In this document: positions 9,257-10,097 of the stretch, in pieces
Position numbering within the stretch: position 1 is the first letter of the stretch
Layout of the letters: every line of letters starts with the position of its first letter
From: CAXYVC01 sp964292295
GTDB lineage: Bacteria > Acidobacteriota > Holophagae > Holophagales > Holophagaceae
DNA: 10,097 nucleotides
Direction of reading: 5' to 3'
Assembly: GCA_964292295.1 (NCBI GenBank)
Contig: CAXYVC010000102.1
Span: 1 to 10,097, forward strand
Notes under the pieces: generated by a model
Told to the model about the DNA's origin: nothing
Database searches by the model: none
The model's input: the letters and a program-made list of their open reading frames with translations, nothing else
Made by a program: the position numbers and the translations under genes

Positions 9257-9290
9257 GCGAAAGGGCCCGCCGGATGGCGGGCCCTTTCGC
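9257..9290. terminator. Bidirectional hairpin terminator between FHA-RDD and ssb
   Basis: A perfect 15-bp stem: GCGAAAGGGCCCGCC (9257-9271), loop GGAT, and GGCGGGCCCTTTCGC (9276-9290). It sits 17 bases after the FHA-RDD stop and 19 bases beyond the ssb stop on the other strand. The A and T runs fall inside the stem rather than forming a free U-tract, so it works symmetrically for both convergent genes, or acts as an RNA-stabilising hairpin. Confidence 0.82.
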
Positions 9291-9309
9291 ATTCCCGGTC
9301 GTGCCTGCG

Positions 9310-9750
9310 TCAGAAGGGGATGTCGTCGTCCGAGAAGGAGCCGGAGGCGGGGCTCGGCGGCGGGGGCAGGGGGTCGTCGTCGTAGCTACCCGTGGCGCGC
9401 GCGCCGGCGCCGTCATCCCTGCGGCCGAGCATCACGAAGTTGTCGCAGCGGATGTCCGTGGCGTAGCGCTTGGTGCCGTCCTGGGCGGTGTACTCCCGGT
9501 ACTGGATGCGCCCCTCCACCATGACCTGCTGGCCCTTGCGCAGGTATTTCTCGGCGGTCTCCGCCTGCTTGCCCCAGACCACGATGGTGTGCCACTCGGT
9601 CTTGCTCTGGCGCTCGCCCTGCTGGTTCTTCCAGTTCTCGGTCGTGGCGAGGCTGAAGCGGCAGAGGGCCTGGCCGCTGGGCGTCATCTTCAGCTCGGGG
9701 TCCTTCCCCAGGTTGCCGATCAGGATGACCTTGTTGAGCGATCCGGACAT
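9310..9750 (-). CDS. ssb: Single-stranded DNA-binding protein (SSB)
   Basis: A 146-residue protein that coats single-stranded DNA in replication, recombination and repair and recruits partner enzymes through its tail. Residues about 1-108 form the OB fold, beginning MSGSLNKVILIGNLGKDPEL, with Trp40, Trp54 and Trp59 in the strands that stack on DNA and VEGRIQYREY at about 78-87. A short Gly/Pro/Asp-rich linker follows, and the last residues FSDDDIPF are the canonical acidic tip that binds partner proteins. The reading frame extends upstream to 9852, but the family start is the ATG at 9750 with GGGGAGG seven bases before it. The linker is short compared with E. coli SSB (178 residues). It is transcribed alone, not within an rpsF-ssb-rpsR cluster, so it could be the main SSB or a second copy. 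Confidence 0.96.
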   Translation of the reverse strand: MSGSLNKVILIGNLGKDPELKMTPSGQALCRFSLATTENWKNQQGERQSKTEWHTIVVWGKQAETAEKYLRKGQQVMVEGRIQYREYTAQDGTKRYATDIRCDNFVMLGRRDDGAGARATGSYDDDPLPPPPSPASGSFSDDDIPF

Positions 9751-9823
9751 GTCGCGACCTCCCCGGCGGAGCCCTCCGCCGCACTGCTCCCCGGCCCCCA
9801 TGGCAGGTGATAGGGTGTCCATC

Positions 9824-10097
9824 ATGACCTGGGGGAGGGGCGTGTCAAGCATCCTGGTGGCGTGCGGGGACAGGGCCGGCGCGGAAGCGCACTACCTGCC
9901 TCCCCTGCGTGCCGCGGGCTGGGCGGGAGGCCTGGAGCTTGTGGGGCCAGGCGGGCCGCTTCCCGCCCTGGAGGGCGTCGCGGGTCTGCTCCTCTGCGGG
10001 GGGGACGACATCCATCCCCGGAACTGGGACCCCCTTGAGCCCCTGCACCCGGAGGCGGAGCCGGACGAGGCGCGGGACGCCTTCGAGCTGCCCCTGC
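9824..10097 (+). CDS. Class I glutamine amidotransferase-like protein, peptidase C26 type (5' part)
   Basis: The frame is open to the window end, giving 91 residues. It resembles the gamma-glutamyl-gamma-aminobutyrate hydrolase (PuuD) group, enzymes that cleave gamma-glutamyl amides with a Cys-His-Glu triad. Recognisable are the N-terminal strand ILVACGDRAG, the turn YLPPLRAAGW, and GVAGLLLCGGDDIHPRNWDP (51-70), the family's GGxDxxPxxY-type loop, followed by EARDAFELPL where relatives have ERDxxELxL. The catalytic Cys would lie beyond the window. The ATG at 9824 has AGGG eight bases ahead; a GTG at 9842 in the same frame, preceded by GGAGGGG, is an alternative that better matches the family's short N terminus. 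It is divergent from ssb across about 73 bp. The substrate cannot be told from this part. Confidence 0.82.
   Translation, partial: MTWGRGVSSILVACGDRAGAEAHYLPPLRAAGWAGGLELVGPGGPLPALEGVAGLLLCGGDDIHPRNWDPLEPLHPEAEPDEARDAFELPL

Noticed and set aside
9274..9810. Plus-strand open frame opposite ssb
   Set aside because: Antisense shadow; ssb has a full OB fold and the DDDIPF tip on the minus strand.

Overview
This window reads as chromosomal housekeeping DNA from a high-GC Gram-negative-type bacterium. Several features suggest a Holophagae/Acidobacteriota or myxobacterial/deltaproteobacterial relative: an MglA-type GTPase, an FHA-RDD membrane protein, a family 9 (ADP-heptose-type) glycosyltransferase, and the pairing of GlnRS with AsnRS. 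That placement is inferred from gene content; no rRNA or other marker is present to fix it. I see no tRNA, rRNA, CRISPR array, insertion sequence, phage gene or obvious defence system, and no convincing undescribed multi-gene system.

Layout. (a) 1-61, minus: edge fragment of a probable coding sequence downstream of glnS. (b) 160-3285, minus: asnS then glnS, 33 bp apart, a probable two-gene tRNA-synthetase operon. (c) 3286-3844: a 559-bp non-coding stretch with several dyads. Its right-hand part is visibly less GC-rich. (d) 3845-4978, plus: a GT9 glycosyltransferase, also AT-richer than the rest, followed closely by a DUF2867 gene (5019-5483). (e) 5487-7990, minus: mglA-like GTPase then gltX, 65 bp apart; gltX converges on DUF2867 with only 3 bp between the stop codons. 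(f) 8127-9239, plus: an FHA-RDD membrane protein, divergent from mglA over a 136-bp intergenic region holding a candidate sigma-70 promoter. (g) 9257-9290: a perfect 15-bp-stem hairpin between the convergent FHA-RDD and ssb genes, probably a bidirectional terminator. (h) 9310-9750, minus: ssb. (i) 9824 onward, plus: the 5' part of a class I glutamine-amidotransferase-like (peptidase C26) gene, divergent from ssb and cut by the window end.

How they work together. Three class-defining aminoacyl-tRNA synthetases (Asn, Gln, Glu) lie within 7 kb, so this organism can charge tRNA-Gln and tRNA-Asn directly. The GluRS is therefore expected to be discriminating. SSB belongs to replication and repair. 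MglA and the FHA-RDD protein may form a divergent pair in polarity or signalling, but that is inference.

The most notable item is a roughly 27-residue in-frame insertion in the anticodon-binding part of GltX. The DNA encoding it is rich in palindromes, which looks like a small palindromic repeat element tolerated inside an essential gene. Second-tier items are the long acidic/proline-rich C-terminal extension of the MglA protein and the AT-richer GT9 segment, which looks acquired.
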